Shown piece by piece: positions 29,668 through 38,688 of a DNA stretch of 64,000 bases. A program made the position numbers and the translations under genes. Positions within the stretch are counted from its first letter, which is position 1, and every line of letters starts with the position of its first letter. Under the pieces are notes generated by a model. That model saw only the letters and a list, made by a program, of their open reading frames with translations, was not told the origin of the DNA and ran no database searches. Source of the DNA: Candidatus Tectimicrobiota bacterium (GTDB lineage Bacteria > JACPUC01); NCBI GenBank assembly GCA_016192455.1, contig JACPUC010000026.1, positions 1 through 64,000 on the forward strand, given 5' to 3'.

Positions 29668-31008
29668 ATGGCAGGCCCTTTGCGCATCGTTCACTACCTC
29701 AACCAGTTCTTCGGGCAGCTCGGCGGCGAGGAGGCGGCGGGCGCGGCGCCGCAAGCGCGCGACGGCGCCATCGGGCCGGGGCTGGCGATCGTGAAGCTGC
29801 TGGAACAGCGGCGCTGCGAAAGCGGCGAACTTGCGGCCGAAGTGGTCGGCACGGTCATCTGCGGCGACAACTACTTCATCGAGACGCCGACCGCCGGCGA
29901 CGAGGTCTTTGCGCTCATCGCCCCCTATCGCCCGCGGCTCCTCATCGCCGGGCCGGCGTTCAACGCGGGGCGCTACGGCATCGCCTGCGCGGCGGTCTGC
30001 AAGATGATCGGCGACAAGCTCGGCATCCCCGCAGTCACCGGCATGCACGAGGAGAACCCCGGCGTCGACATGTACCGCCGGGACGTCGTCATCGTGCGCA
30101 GCGGCGCGAGCGCCCGCGCCATGCTCCCCACGATGGAGCGCATGTTGACGGTGGCGCTGAAGCTGGTGCGCGGCGAAGCGCTCGCTCCGGCCCGCCTGGA
30201 GGGCACCTTCGCCCAGGGCCGCGTGCGCAACGAGCTGGCCGCCGAGACCGGCGCGCGGCGCGCCGTCGCCATGCTCCTAGCCAAGCTGCGCGGTGAAACG
30301 CCGACCACGGAGCTGGAGCTGCCGCGCTTCGAGAAGGTGCGTCCGGCGCCCGCCATCGTGGACCTCACGACCGCCACCATCGCTCTGGTGACGGACGGCG
30401 GCCTCGTCCCCCTGGGAAACCCCGACGGCATCGAGTCCATCTCGGCGACGAAGTTCGGCGTCTACGACATCGGCGGCGCCGAGCGTCTCGAAGCGTCGCG
30501 CTACGAGTCAGTGCACCGCGGCTACGACGTGCGCTACGTGAACGCCGACCCCCAGCGCCTGCTGCCGGTGGATGTGCTGCGCGAGCTGGAGCGCGACAAG
30601 CGCATCGGCAGGCTGCACCCGCGCTTCTACTCGACGACCGGCGTCGCCACGACGCTGCGCAACAGCCGCGCCCTCGGTGCCGCCATGGCGGAGCGCCTGC
30701 GATCGGAGGGGGTGCAGGCGGTCATCCTCACCTCGACGTGAGGCACGAGCACCCGCTGCGGCGCAGCGATCGCCAAGGAACTCGAACGCGCCGGCCTGCC
30801 GACGGCGCAGGTCTGCACCATGACGCCGGTGGCCAAGACCGTCGGCTCGCCGCGCATTGTTCCCGCCGCCGGCATCGTCCACCCGCTGGGCAACGCCCAG
30901 GCCACGCCGGAGGCTGAGCAGAAGCTGCGGCGCGACATCATCCGGCGCGCTCTCCAGGCCCTGCAAGCCGACGTGACGGAGAGCACCGTCTTTCCCGCGC
31001 AGAGCTAG
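29668..31008 (+). CDS. GrdB-like selenoprotein (component B, substrate-specific subunit), read through UGA at 30739-30741
   Basis: N-terminal GrdB-like sequence; MHEENPGVDMYRRDV...SISATKFGVYDIGGAERLEASRYESVHRGYD...TST-U-GTSTRCGAAIAKELERAGLPTAQVCTMTPVAKTVGSPRIVPAAGIVHPLGNAQATPEAEQKLRRDIIRRALQALQADV. Same frame continues 267 nt past the UGA to TAG at 31006-31008. Confidence 0.85.
30754..30768 (+). promoter_or_regulatory. Candidate bacterial SECIS hairpin
   Basis: CGCTGC-GGC-GCAGCG: 6-bp stem, apical loop GGC starting 18 nt after the UGA. Confidence 0.55.
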
Positions 31009-31105
31009 CGCCCCCTCGCCGGGAGGGCCGCGCCCGCCGCAGCAGAGCCCGCCGCCGGCAGGTTGCGGGGATCGCCGGCGCCCTCCTCGTTGAGAACCAG
31101 CCTGC

Positions 31106-32305
31106 ATGAGCACCTTCCGTCTCCTCCACACTTCCGACGTGCACCTCGACACCTCCTTCTCCGGCTCCGGCTTCAGCACCAGCCAGGGACAGGCCCTGCG
31201 CGCCCACATCCGCCGAACGTTCCTGGGGATCATTGAGCTGGCCCTGAAGGAGGACGTGCAGGCGCTGCTCATCGCCGGCGACCTCTACGAAGCCGACCGC
31301 GTCACGCCCGACACGGTGAAGTTCCTCGACAGCCAGTTTCGCCGCCTCGGGGAGCGTCCCGTCGTCATTGCGCCGGGCAATCATGATCCCTGCACGCCAA
31401 CGTCGCCCTACCGGCAGCATGATTGGCCCGCGAACGTGCGCATCTTCCACAGCGACGAGCCGGCCTGCTTCGATCTCGGCCTGGCACAGGTGCACGGCCT
31501 CGCCCACCTGCACGCTGACGAGCGGCGCAACCTGATGCAGCGCCTGCGCGCTGCATCCGGCCCAGCCTTGCAACTCGCCCTCCTGCACGCCTCCGACACG
31601 CGCTTCGACTTTGCCGCCAAACAGCGGTACGCCCCCTTCCATCCCGACGACCTGGCGGGGCGCGGCTTCCACTACATTGCCCTGGGACACTACCACCGCT
31701 GCTACCGCGTTGACGCACCCCTGGGGGGCGGGACGGCGCTGCTTGGCGTCGCCGCAGTGGACGCGGCGCAGTCGATGAGCGCCGCCTGGTACTGCGGCTG
31801 CCCACAGGCGCGCGGCTTTGATGAGCCGGAGGACTGCTCCTGCCTCCTCGTTACCCTGCATGATGAGGGGAGCGCGCCGCGCGTCGAGGTCCGGCAGCAG
31901 CCCACAGGCGGCAAGCGCTTCCTCTCCGGCGAGCTTGACTGCACGAGCCACGACCACAGCGCGGCGCTCATCGCCGCCATCCGCGCTTGGATCATGGAGC
32001 GCCAGGCGGGCGACGATGCAGTGCGGCTGCGCTTGACCGGCGAGCAGTCCCCCACGCTGCGCCTGGAGCTGCACGGCATCCTCGAACAGTGCCGCGACGC
32101 CGCCTTTGCCCTGAAGCTCGTCAACACCCTGCGGCCCGCCTACGACCTCGAGGCCCTGGCGGAGGAGGACTCGCTGCGCGGCGCCTTCGTGCGCACCCTG
32201 CGGGAGCGGCTCGCCGGCGCGGAGGATGAGGAGCGGCCCCTGATCGAGCGGGCCTTGCAGTTCGGGCTCGACGCCTTTGCCGACCGCGAGCTGGTGATCC
32301 CATGA
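31106..32305 (+). CDS. Metallophosphoesterase, SbcD/YhaO-like DNA-repair exonuclease
   Basis: LLHTSDVHLDTSF, LIAGDLYEADRVTPDTVKFL, VIAPGNHDPCTP, YIALGHYHRCY. Confidence 0.92.
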   Translation: MSTFRLLHTSDVHLDTSFSGSGFSTSQGQALRAHIRRTFLGIIELALKEDVQALLIAGDLYEADRVTPDTVKFLDSQFRRLGERPVVIAPGNHDPCTPTSPYRQHDWPANVRIFHSDEPACFDLGLAQVHGLAHLHADERRNLMQRLRAASGPALQLALLHASDTRFDFAAKQRYAPFHPDDLAGRGFHYIALGHYHRCYRVDAPLGGGTALLGVAAVDAAQSMSAAWYCGCPQARGFDEPEDCSCLLVTLHDEGSAPRVEVRQQPTGGKRFLSGELDCTSHDHSAALIAAIRAWIMERQAGDDAVRLRLTGEQSPTLRLELHGILEQCRDAAFALKLVNTLRPAYDLEALAEEDSLRGAFVRTLRERLAGAEDEERPLIERALQFGLDAFADRELVIP

Positions 32306-34860
32306 TCATCACGGCGCTCGACATCGATGGCTTCGGCTGCCTCCTGAAGCGCAGCTTCACGTTCGGCCCCGGCCTCAATCTCGTGCACGGCCCGAACGAG
32401 AGCGGTAAGTCAACCCTGCAGGCGTGCATCGGCGCGCTCCTCTACGGCTTGAAACGGGTCGACACCAAGGTGACCAAGTACGAGGATGCCTACGAGCGCT
32501 TCCTGCCCTGGAATGCCGAGGTTCGCTACGGCGCCCGCCTGCAGTATGAGCTGGCGCAGGGAAGCCGCTTCGAGGTGTTCCGCGTCTTCACGCAGGAGCG
32601 CGAGGAGTGTCTCCTCACCGATCTCCAGAGCGGCCGCAACGTGACCTCCTCGTTCAAGGTGGCCAAAAACCGCGAGCGCCTCTTCGCGCAGGACCACCTC
32701 GGCGTCTCGAAGACGGTCTTCCTTTCCACGGCGTTCATCACCCAGACCTCGCTGCGACGGATCGGCGAGGAGAATGCAGGGACGCACCTCCTCGACAAGC
32801 TCCAGCGCATCGCCGGGGACAGCACCGCGAGCAGCGAGCTGCGGCGCGCCCAGCAGCGCCTGCAGAAAGCCCTTGACGACATCGGCACCGAGCGGACCTG
32901 GGTGCGCGGCCTGGGGGCGGCGCAGGATCGGCAGGCGGCGCTCGAGAAGGAGCTGGACGAGCTGCGGCGGCGCCGCGACGCGCTGGCGGTCGATCAGCAG
33001 CGGCGCGACGGGCTACGCGGCTCGCTGACAACACTGCAGCGCCAGGCCCGGGAGAATCGGGGTGAACAGGAACGCCGACGCGCCGCCCTGGCGCTGAAAC
33101 GCTGCCGGCAAGCACTTGAACACCAGCGGCAGCGCGACAACCTGACGGAGGAGATCAACGGGCTTCGGAGCGTCGAAGGGTTCCCAGCTCACCGGCGCGA
33201 TTTGATCCGCGAGCGCCGGCAGCACCTCGCCCACCTCGCCGAGGAGCAGCGCCGCGCGGAGGAGCAGCTAACTGCGGCACGCGAGACCGTCGAAGCAAGC
33301 GCGCGCGAGCTCGGCGCCTACCCCGGCTTCGAGCAGCTCCCCGAGGACGCCTCCCAGCGGCTCGCCAACCTGCAAGGGCAGTGGGAGTCACAGGCGGACA
33401 ACGTCGAGAAGCTGCCGCGCGCCATTCCCGCCAATGGGGAGGTGCGCGAGGCTCTCCTGCATCGGGCGGCGCGCTGCGAGTGGCAGCGGAAGACGGCTCG
33501 GCGCCGGCAGGTGCGCTGGCGGATGCGCGGCGCCACCGCGGGTCTGCTGATGCTTATCTGCCTTGCCCTCCCTGTCGTCATGGCGGCCAAGTTCGAGCTG
33601 TGGATGGTGCTGGCAAGCCTGTTCGCGCTCATCACGGGCCTCGCCCTCCTCACCGCGCGCGGCGCCGGCGTCGAAGCGAGCCGCAACGGCGCGGCGCTGC
33701 AACAGCTCCAGGAGTGGCTTGCGATCGTGGAGCGGTTGGACGCCTGCCTCGGCCAGTTCACGACCCTCACGGCGCCGCTCGGCCGTGAGGTAACGTATCG
33801 AACCTTCGCAGTCGAGGCCACAACCCTCATCGAGCGCCTGAAGGAGTACGAGGCTCGGCGGCGGGCGCAGCGTGATGCCGAGAAGGAGGCGCAGCGCCTG
33901 CGGGGCGAGGTAGAGCGGCTCGACGAGGAGATGCAGAAGGTTCAAGGAGTGCTCACGGCCTTCCTCCAGGAGGCCGGCGTCACGACGGTTGCGGAGTTTG
34001 AGGAAGGAGCCGAGCGTGCCGGCAGGCGCGAACACCTGCAACGGCAACTCACGACCGAGGAGAACCTGCTGGCGGAGTCGCTGGGGAACGAGGACCTGGA
34101 GACCCTGCGCGCGCGGGCCACGGCGGTTCCCGTGGAGCTCCTCGACGGCATCCTCGCAAACTCGCCGCAGCTCTCCCAGGCCGACATCGAGGCCGGCGAG
34201 GCGGCGTGCCGCAATGTCGATGGCGAGGTTGCCGGCGTGCAGGCCGAGCTGCAAGGCATCGAGGGAGAAATCCGGCGGGCGCTCGAGGGCTGCCGCGACC
34301 TGGCGGTCGTCGAGGAAGAGCTGCAGGAGGCGGCGGCGGAGGTAGCGCGCCTGACCTTCAACCGCCAGGCCCTGGAGGTGGCCAAGGGTGCGATGCAGGC
34401 CGCGGCGGACGAGTTCCACGGCCGCATCCAGCCCGAGCTGCAGCGCGCCGTCGGCAGGCTGGCGCAGCGCAGCACGCGGGGTCGCTACTCCGACCTCCTC
34501 GTGGGGGACGACGATTTCCAGCTCCAGGTGCGGGCGCCCGAGCGTGGCAGCTACGTGCCCAGCGACTGGCTCAGCTCCGGCACGGCGGACCTCCTGCCGC
34601 TGCTGCTGCGGCTCGCCCTCGTCGAGGTCTTCGCCCGCGAGGGAGAACCGCTCCCCATCTTCCTTGACGAGGTGTGCGTGAACCTTGACCCGCAACGCTT
34701 CGACGCCTGCCTCGAACTCCTTCTGGAGACGGCGCGGCGGCACCAGCTCTTCTACCTCACCTGCCACGAGGAGCACGCCAAGCGGCTGGCGCCCCTCGCG
34801 GCCACGACCACCGCGCTTGAAGCTCCGCCCGCGGCAGAGCCGAAGAGCGTGCGAGGATGA
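32302..34860 (+). CDS. SbcC/YhaN-like AAA ATPase
   Basis: DIDGFGCLLKRSFTFGPGLNLVHGPNESGKSTLQACIGALLYG (Walker A), long coiled coil, two hydrophobic segments mid-protein, LPIFLDEVCVNLDPQRFDACLELLLETARRHQLFYLTCHE (Walker B). ATGA overlap with upstream gene. Confidence 0.92.
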   Translation: MIITALDIDGFGCLLKRSFTFGPGLNLVHGPNESGKSTLQACIGALLYGLKRVDTKVTKYEDAYERFLPWNAEVRYGARLQYELAQGSRFEVFRVFTQEREECLLTDLQSGRNVTSSFKVAKNRERLFAQDHLGVSKTVFLSTAFITQTSLRRIGEENAGTHLLDKLQRIAGDSTASSELRRAQQRLQKALDDIGTERTWVRGLGAAQDRQAALEKELDELRRRRDALAVDQQRRDGLRGSLTTLQRQARENRGEQERRRAALALKRCRQALEHQRQRDNLTEEINGLRSVEGFPAHRRDLIRERRQHLAHLAEEQRRAEEQLTAARETVEASARELGAYPGFEQLPEDASQRLANLQGQWESQADNVEKLPRAIPANGEVREALLHRAARCEWQRKTARRRQVRWRMRGATAGLLMLICLALPVVMAAKFELWMVLASLFALITGLALLTARGAGVEASRNGAALQQLQEWLAIVERLDACLGQFTTLTAPLGREVTYRTFAVEATTLIERLKEYEARRRAQRDAEKEAQRLRGEVERLDEEMQKVQGVLTAFLQEAGVTTVAEFEEGAERAGRREHLQRQLTTEENLLAESLGNEDLETLRARATAVPVELLDGILANSPQLSQADIEAGEAACRNVDGEVAGVQAELQGIEGEIRRALEGCRDLAVVEEELQEAAAEVARLTFNRQALEVAKGAMQAAADEFHGRIQPELQRAVGRLAQRSTRGRYSDLLVGDDDFQLQVRAPERGSYVPSDWLSSGTADLLPLLLRLALVEVFAREGEPLPIFLDEVCVNLDPQRFDACLELLLETARRHQLFYLTCHEEHAKRLAPLAATTTALEAPPAAEPKSVRG

Positions 34861-35963
34861 CGCAGGTGCAGCTCCCACCAGCAGCCGACCAGAGGAGCGC
34901 GCGCGACGGGGCCCCGCTGCGCGCCCGCCAACTGCTGAAGCTGCGCCGCCAGCTCCTCTACCTGCAAAACCACTCCCCCGTCTATCGGCCCCTCCTGGAG
35001 CGCGCCGGCCTGAGCTGGAGGACGCTCGATGACGTGGAGGAGCTGCGCCGGCTGCCGCTGACGACCTTCGAGGATCTGCGCGCCCGCCAGCTTGCGGCGC
35101 CATCCCCGGACGCGGCCGCCTCCGGCGTGAGCATCGCGGCGGTCCCCACGCCTCTGCCGACCGGCGACCTGACCACCTGCCCGGCGGAGCGCGTGCGGCG
35201 CATCTACCCCGCGCCGCTGCCGGCAGGCGGGAGCTGCTTCTTCGGCGTCAGCGACCGCGACCTGAGCCTCTGGGTGCGCCTCGCCAGGGAGGCGCTGCTG
35301 GACCGGGGGATGCGGCAGGGAGAGCGCGTCCTGCACCTGGCGCTGTCGCGCCATGCCGCCCTTGACGCGGCGCTCCTCGCCCTCGAGGAGATCGGGGCGG
35401 TCGGCATTCTTGCCAACCTGGAGGAGATGTCCAGCCTGGTCGAGGAGGGTCGGCTAGACGCCGTGTGCGCGCCGGTCTCCTGCGCAATGCAGGTGGAAGA
35501 GGCGCTGCGCTCCTGTGAAGTGAAGCGGGGCGGGGCGCGCCTGGCCCGCTACTACGTCGGCGACCTGGGAGACCCAGCCGCGTGGCCGGGCGAGGATGAG
35601 CCGTGGGGCAGCAAGGAGCGCCGCGACCAGGCTGCGAAGCGCGCCGACACCGCCGGGCACGCCGGGGCGGCGCTGCTCGTCGGCGTGCCGGGCATCGCGC
35701 CGGTGCTCTTGGCAAGCTGCCCCAACCACGCCGGCTTTCATGAGGACGCCGGTGAGTACTGCTTCAGCGAGATCATCAACCCCGAGAGCGGCGAGGCGCT
35801 GCCGTGGCAGGACGGCAGCCGCGGCGAGCTCGTCCTCACGCCGCTGGAGCGCGAATGCACGCCGCTGCTGCGCCTGCGCACGGGCGTCGTCGTGCAGCTC
35901 CACACCGGCCCCTGCGCCTGCGGGCGGTCGAGCGTCCGTCTGGCGCCGGCCGATGTTTCCTGA
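34857..35963 (+). CDS. PaaK-like (phenylacetate-CoA ligase-like) adenylate-forming-fold protein, likely degenerate
   Basis: LLYLQNHSPVYRPLLERAGLSWRTLDDVEELRRLPLTT...FGVSDRDLSLWVRLAREALLDRGMRQGERVL...YCFSEIINPESGEALPWQDGSRGELVLTPLERECTPLLRLRTG. ATGA overlap with upstream gene. Confidence 0.7.
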   Translation: MTQVQLPPAADQRSARDGAPLRARQLLKLRRQLLYLQNHSPVYRPLLERAGLSWRTLDDVEELRRLPLTTFEDLRARQLAAPSPDAAASGVSIAAVPTPLPTGDLTTCPAERVRRIYPAPLPAGGSCFFGVSDRDLSLWVRLAREALLDRGMRQGERVLHLALSRHAALDAALLALEEIGAVGILANLEEMSSLVEEGRLDAVCAPVSCAMQVEEALRSCEVKRGGARLARYYVGDLGDPAAWPGEDEPWGSKERRDQAAKRADTAGHAGAALLVGVPGIAPVLLASCPNHAGFHEDAGEYCFSEIINPESGEALPWQDGSRGELVLTPLERECTPLLRLRTGVVVQLHTGPCACGRSSVRLAPADVS

Positions 35964-36038
35964 AGGCGCCGCCGGACGCGCGGGCAGGCGGACCTTCACG
36001 GGGCGGTGCGCGTGCTGCGGAGTGACGGGAGAGGCGTG

Positions 36039-37133
36039 ATGCGGATGGCGCGCGCGGCGGTGCTCGAGGAGTACGGGCGGCTGGTGCTGCGGTCCTTCCC
36101 CGTTCCCGACCCCGGCCCCGAAGAGGCGCTGCTGCGCGTCGAGCTGGCGGGCGTCTGCGGCACCGACCCAAAGGTCTTTCACGGCCAGCTTTGCCAGGCG
36201 GAGCTACCGATCATCCTGGGGCACGAGATTCTCGGCCGCATCGAGGCGATCGGCGAGGCGGCGGCGGAGCGCACCGGCGTCGGTGTCGGCGACCGCGTCA
36301 CCGTCGAGGCAAGCGTCGGCTGCGGCGCCTGCGCACTCTGCCGGCGGGGCGCGCCGCGCTTCTGCCGCCGGGTCATCGACTACGGGGTCAGGATCTCCGC
36401 CGCCCGCCCGCCGCACCTCCTGGGGGCCTTCGCGGAGTACCTCTTCCTGCTGCCCCACACCAGCATGCACAAGATTCCCGACGACCTCCCCGCCCGCGGC
36501 GCCGTGATGCTGAACGCGGTGCTGTCGAACGGCATCCAGTGGGTGAAGCTGCAGGGAGGCGCGCGGCCCGGTGACGCGGTGGTGATTCAGGGGGCCGGCC
36601 AGCAGGCGCTGGCGTGCACCATCGCCGCGAAGGAGTGCGGCGCCGCGCCGATTGTCGTGTGCGGGCTGCGCCGCGATGCGGAACGCCTGGCTTTGGCGCG
36701 GGAGTTCGGGGCGGACGCCACGGTCATTGCCGAGGAGGAGAACCTGGCGGGCCTCGTCGCCGACCTCACGCATGGCGAAGGGGCGGACCTGGTGGTGGAG
36801 GTGACCGGCGACCCTGCCGCCCTCGCCGCCGCCCTCCACCTCCTGCGCCCGCAGGGAACCCTGGTGCACGCCGGCGTCACCGGCGACGGCGTCCTCACGC
36901 AGCTTCCCCTCGATGTCGTCCTCTTCAAGGAGCTGCGCATTCAGGGCGTCTTCAGCAAGGGAAGCGAGGCGATCCTGGCGGCGATCGACCTCCTCGCCAG
37001 CCGCAGGTATGCCGTCGAGCGCATGATCAGCCGCGTCTACCCGCTGGCGGAGGCCGAGACCGCCGTGCGCGCGGCCGGCAACGAGCTGCCGGATTTCTAC
37101 CCGATCAAGGTGGCGGTTGATCCGTGGTTGTAA
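36039..37133 (+). CDS. Zinc-dependent alcohol dehydrogenase (MDR family)
   Basis: GVCGTDPKVFHG, LGHEILGRIEAIGE, VTVEASVGCGACALCRRGAPRFCRR, ADLVVEVTGDPAALAAALHLLRPQGTLVHAGV. Confidence 0.92.
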   Translation: MRMARAAVLEEYGRLVLRSFPVPDPGPEEALLRVELAGVCGTDPKVFHGQLCQAELPIILGHEILGRIEAIGEAAAERTGVGVGDRVTVEASVGCGACALCRRGAPRFCRRVIDYGVRISAARPPHLLGAFAEYLFLLPHTSMHKIPDDLPARGAVMLNAVLSNGIQWVKLQGGARPGDAVVIQGAGQQALACTIAAKECGAAPIVVCGLRRDAERLALAREFGADATVIAEEENLAGLVADLTHGEGADLVVEVTGDPAALAAALHLLRPQGTLVHAGVTGDGVLTQLPLDVVLFKELRIQGVFSKGSEAILAAIDLLASRRYAVERMISRVYPLAEAETAVRAAGNELPDFYPIKVAVDPWL

Positions 37134-37269
37134 CGGCTGCGGCACGCGGGAGGTCGGCGGCGCACGGCCGCGCTGCATGGCTGCGCAGCCGGGGCGGAGA
37201 ACGGCGCCCGATGCGGCAGGACGACGGGGGGGAAGCCGAAACAGTGATCCGGGAACGAGCGAAAGAGCA

Positions 37270-37712
37270 CCGGAGGAGGTCGTAAGCCGAGTTCTGTGCC
37301 GTGGCGACCCACGGTGATGGTCATTCCTCTGGGACGGCCGTTGCCGACCGCCTCTAGCGACCTACCCGAAGGCATCGGGCGAGCAGCCCTCAAGCGCCTT
37401 CCTATTTGGTCTTGCTCCGGGTGGGGTTTGCCGAGCTACCGGTGTCGCCACCGGTACTGGTGAGCTCTTACCTCACCGTTTCACCCTTGCCTGCCAACCG
37501 CGCCGCGACGCTGATCTTGCGATCAGTCGCCCCGTGCGCCTCCGAAGAGTCGCACGAGGCTTGACGTCGCAGGGCGTGCATCGGCGGTCTGTTCTCTGTG
37601 GCACTTTCCTTAGGGTCGCCCCCACTGGGTGTTACCCAGCACCCTGCTCTGTGGAGCTCGGACTTTCCTCCCGCGCCCGAGCCGGGCGCGAGCGACCATC
37701 TGGCCTGCTCCG
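37270..37712 (-). ncRNA. rnpB: RNase P RNA (bacterial A-type)
   Basis: Reverse complement contains GAGGAAAGTCCGAGCTCCACAGAGCAGGGTGCTGGGTAACACCCAGTGGGGGCGACCC near the 5' end and GGCACAGAACTCGGCTTACGACCTCC at the 3' end. Ends approximate. Confidence 0.95.
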
Positions 37713-37913
37713 GTGCTTTCCGCTCTCAGCCTCCTCTCCATGTCTGCTGAAGCAACCACCACTGGCTTGCCGACGCCGACCCAGGCGCGGCCTTCCGCTC
37801 CCTCAAGTAAAGATGGTCACCCTCCCAGCCGACCGCCACCCCGGAGGCGCGGGCGCCCTCCACCCCGTCGCCAGGGCGCGAGCTTTTCGGTCGCCGCCCG
37901 GCGCCCTGCCACG

Positions 37914-38624
37914 CTATGAAGCCCGCTCGTCGATGGCGCGATTCGCCAGGGCATCGGCGTGCGAGTTCTCCCAGCGCCGCACGTGGCGGATGTGGAAGCT
38001 CCGGAACTTCGCGGCCAGCTTGACCGCACGCTCGTAAAGCGGCCGCAGCTTCGCATTCTTCACCCGGTAGATGCCGTTCATCTGGTGACAGAGGAGCTCC
38101 GAGTCGCTGCGCACCTCGAGGCGAGCCACGCCGCGCTCAAGCGCCGCTTCAAGTCCATCCAGGAGCGCCTGGTACTCGGCGATGTTATTCGTCGCCCTTC
38201 CCAGGTAGCGGCAGTGCTCGTGCGCCACGAGGCCGGAGGGATCGAAGAGGACGGCGCCGCTGCCGGCCGGCCCCGGATTGCCGCGCGACGCGCCATCGGT
38301 GTGGAGCGTGTAGACGAGGCGGCGATCGAGGCGCGCGGGCGCGCTCTGCCGTTCCGGCGAGCGCGGCGACGCCTCGGAGACATCGCCACGCGTGCCGGCT
38401 GGCTGCCTTTCGCCCCCTGCCGTTCCTTCCCCCGCGCCGCTCTTGGGGGGCTTCCAGCGTCCGGCGGTTGCCGCGGCTTGGCGCAGCACCTGCCGCAGAT
38501 CGGCCTTCGAAAGCTCAGGGAACGCCGCCAGGACCGGCGCCACCTCCAACTCCTCGGCGAGCATCGCCAGGGCACGCTGCGCCAGCTTCGGATCAAGGCT
38601 ACGCGTCGCCAAGGAGACCCCCAA
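37914..38624 (-). CDS. RNase HI-family protein with N-terminal extension
   Basis: LVYTLHTDGASRGNPGPAGSGAVLFDPSG...GRATNNIAEYQALLDGLEAAL...RSDSELLCHQMNGIYRVKN...RRWENSHADALANRAID. Confidence 0.93.
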   Translation of the reverse strand: MGVSLATRSLDPKLAQRALAMLAEELEVAPVLAAFPELSKADLRQVLRQAAATAGRWKPPKSGAGEGTAGGERQPAGTRGDVSEASPRSPERQSAPARLDRRLVYTLHTDGASRGNPGPAGSGAVLFDPSGLVAHEHCRYLGRATNNIAEYQALLDGLEAALERGVARLEVRSDSELLCHQMNGIYRVKNAKLRPLYERAVKLAAKFRSFHIRHVRRWENSHADALANRAIDERAS

Positions 38625-38688
38625 GCACTAGAGAGAAGAACAGCGTCACATGCGGCCGCCACGCCGTCGGCAGGCAGTTGCCCGTTCC

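Noticed and set aside
30739-30741. Interpretation of the TGA as a pseudogene-creating nonsense mutation
   Set aside because: The frame after it matches the expected GrdB C-terminus, the position fits the known Sec site, and a SECIS-like hairpin follows.
33388-35103. 571-aa ORF on the minus strand
   Set aside because: Antisense to the SbcC-like gene; Arg/Ala/Gly-rich shadow frame.
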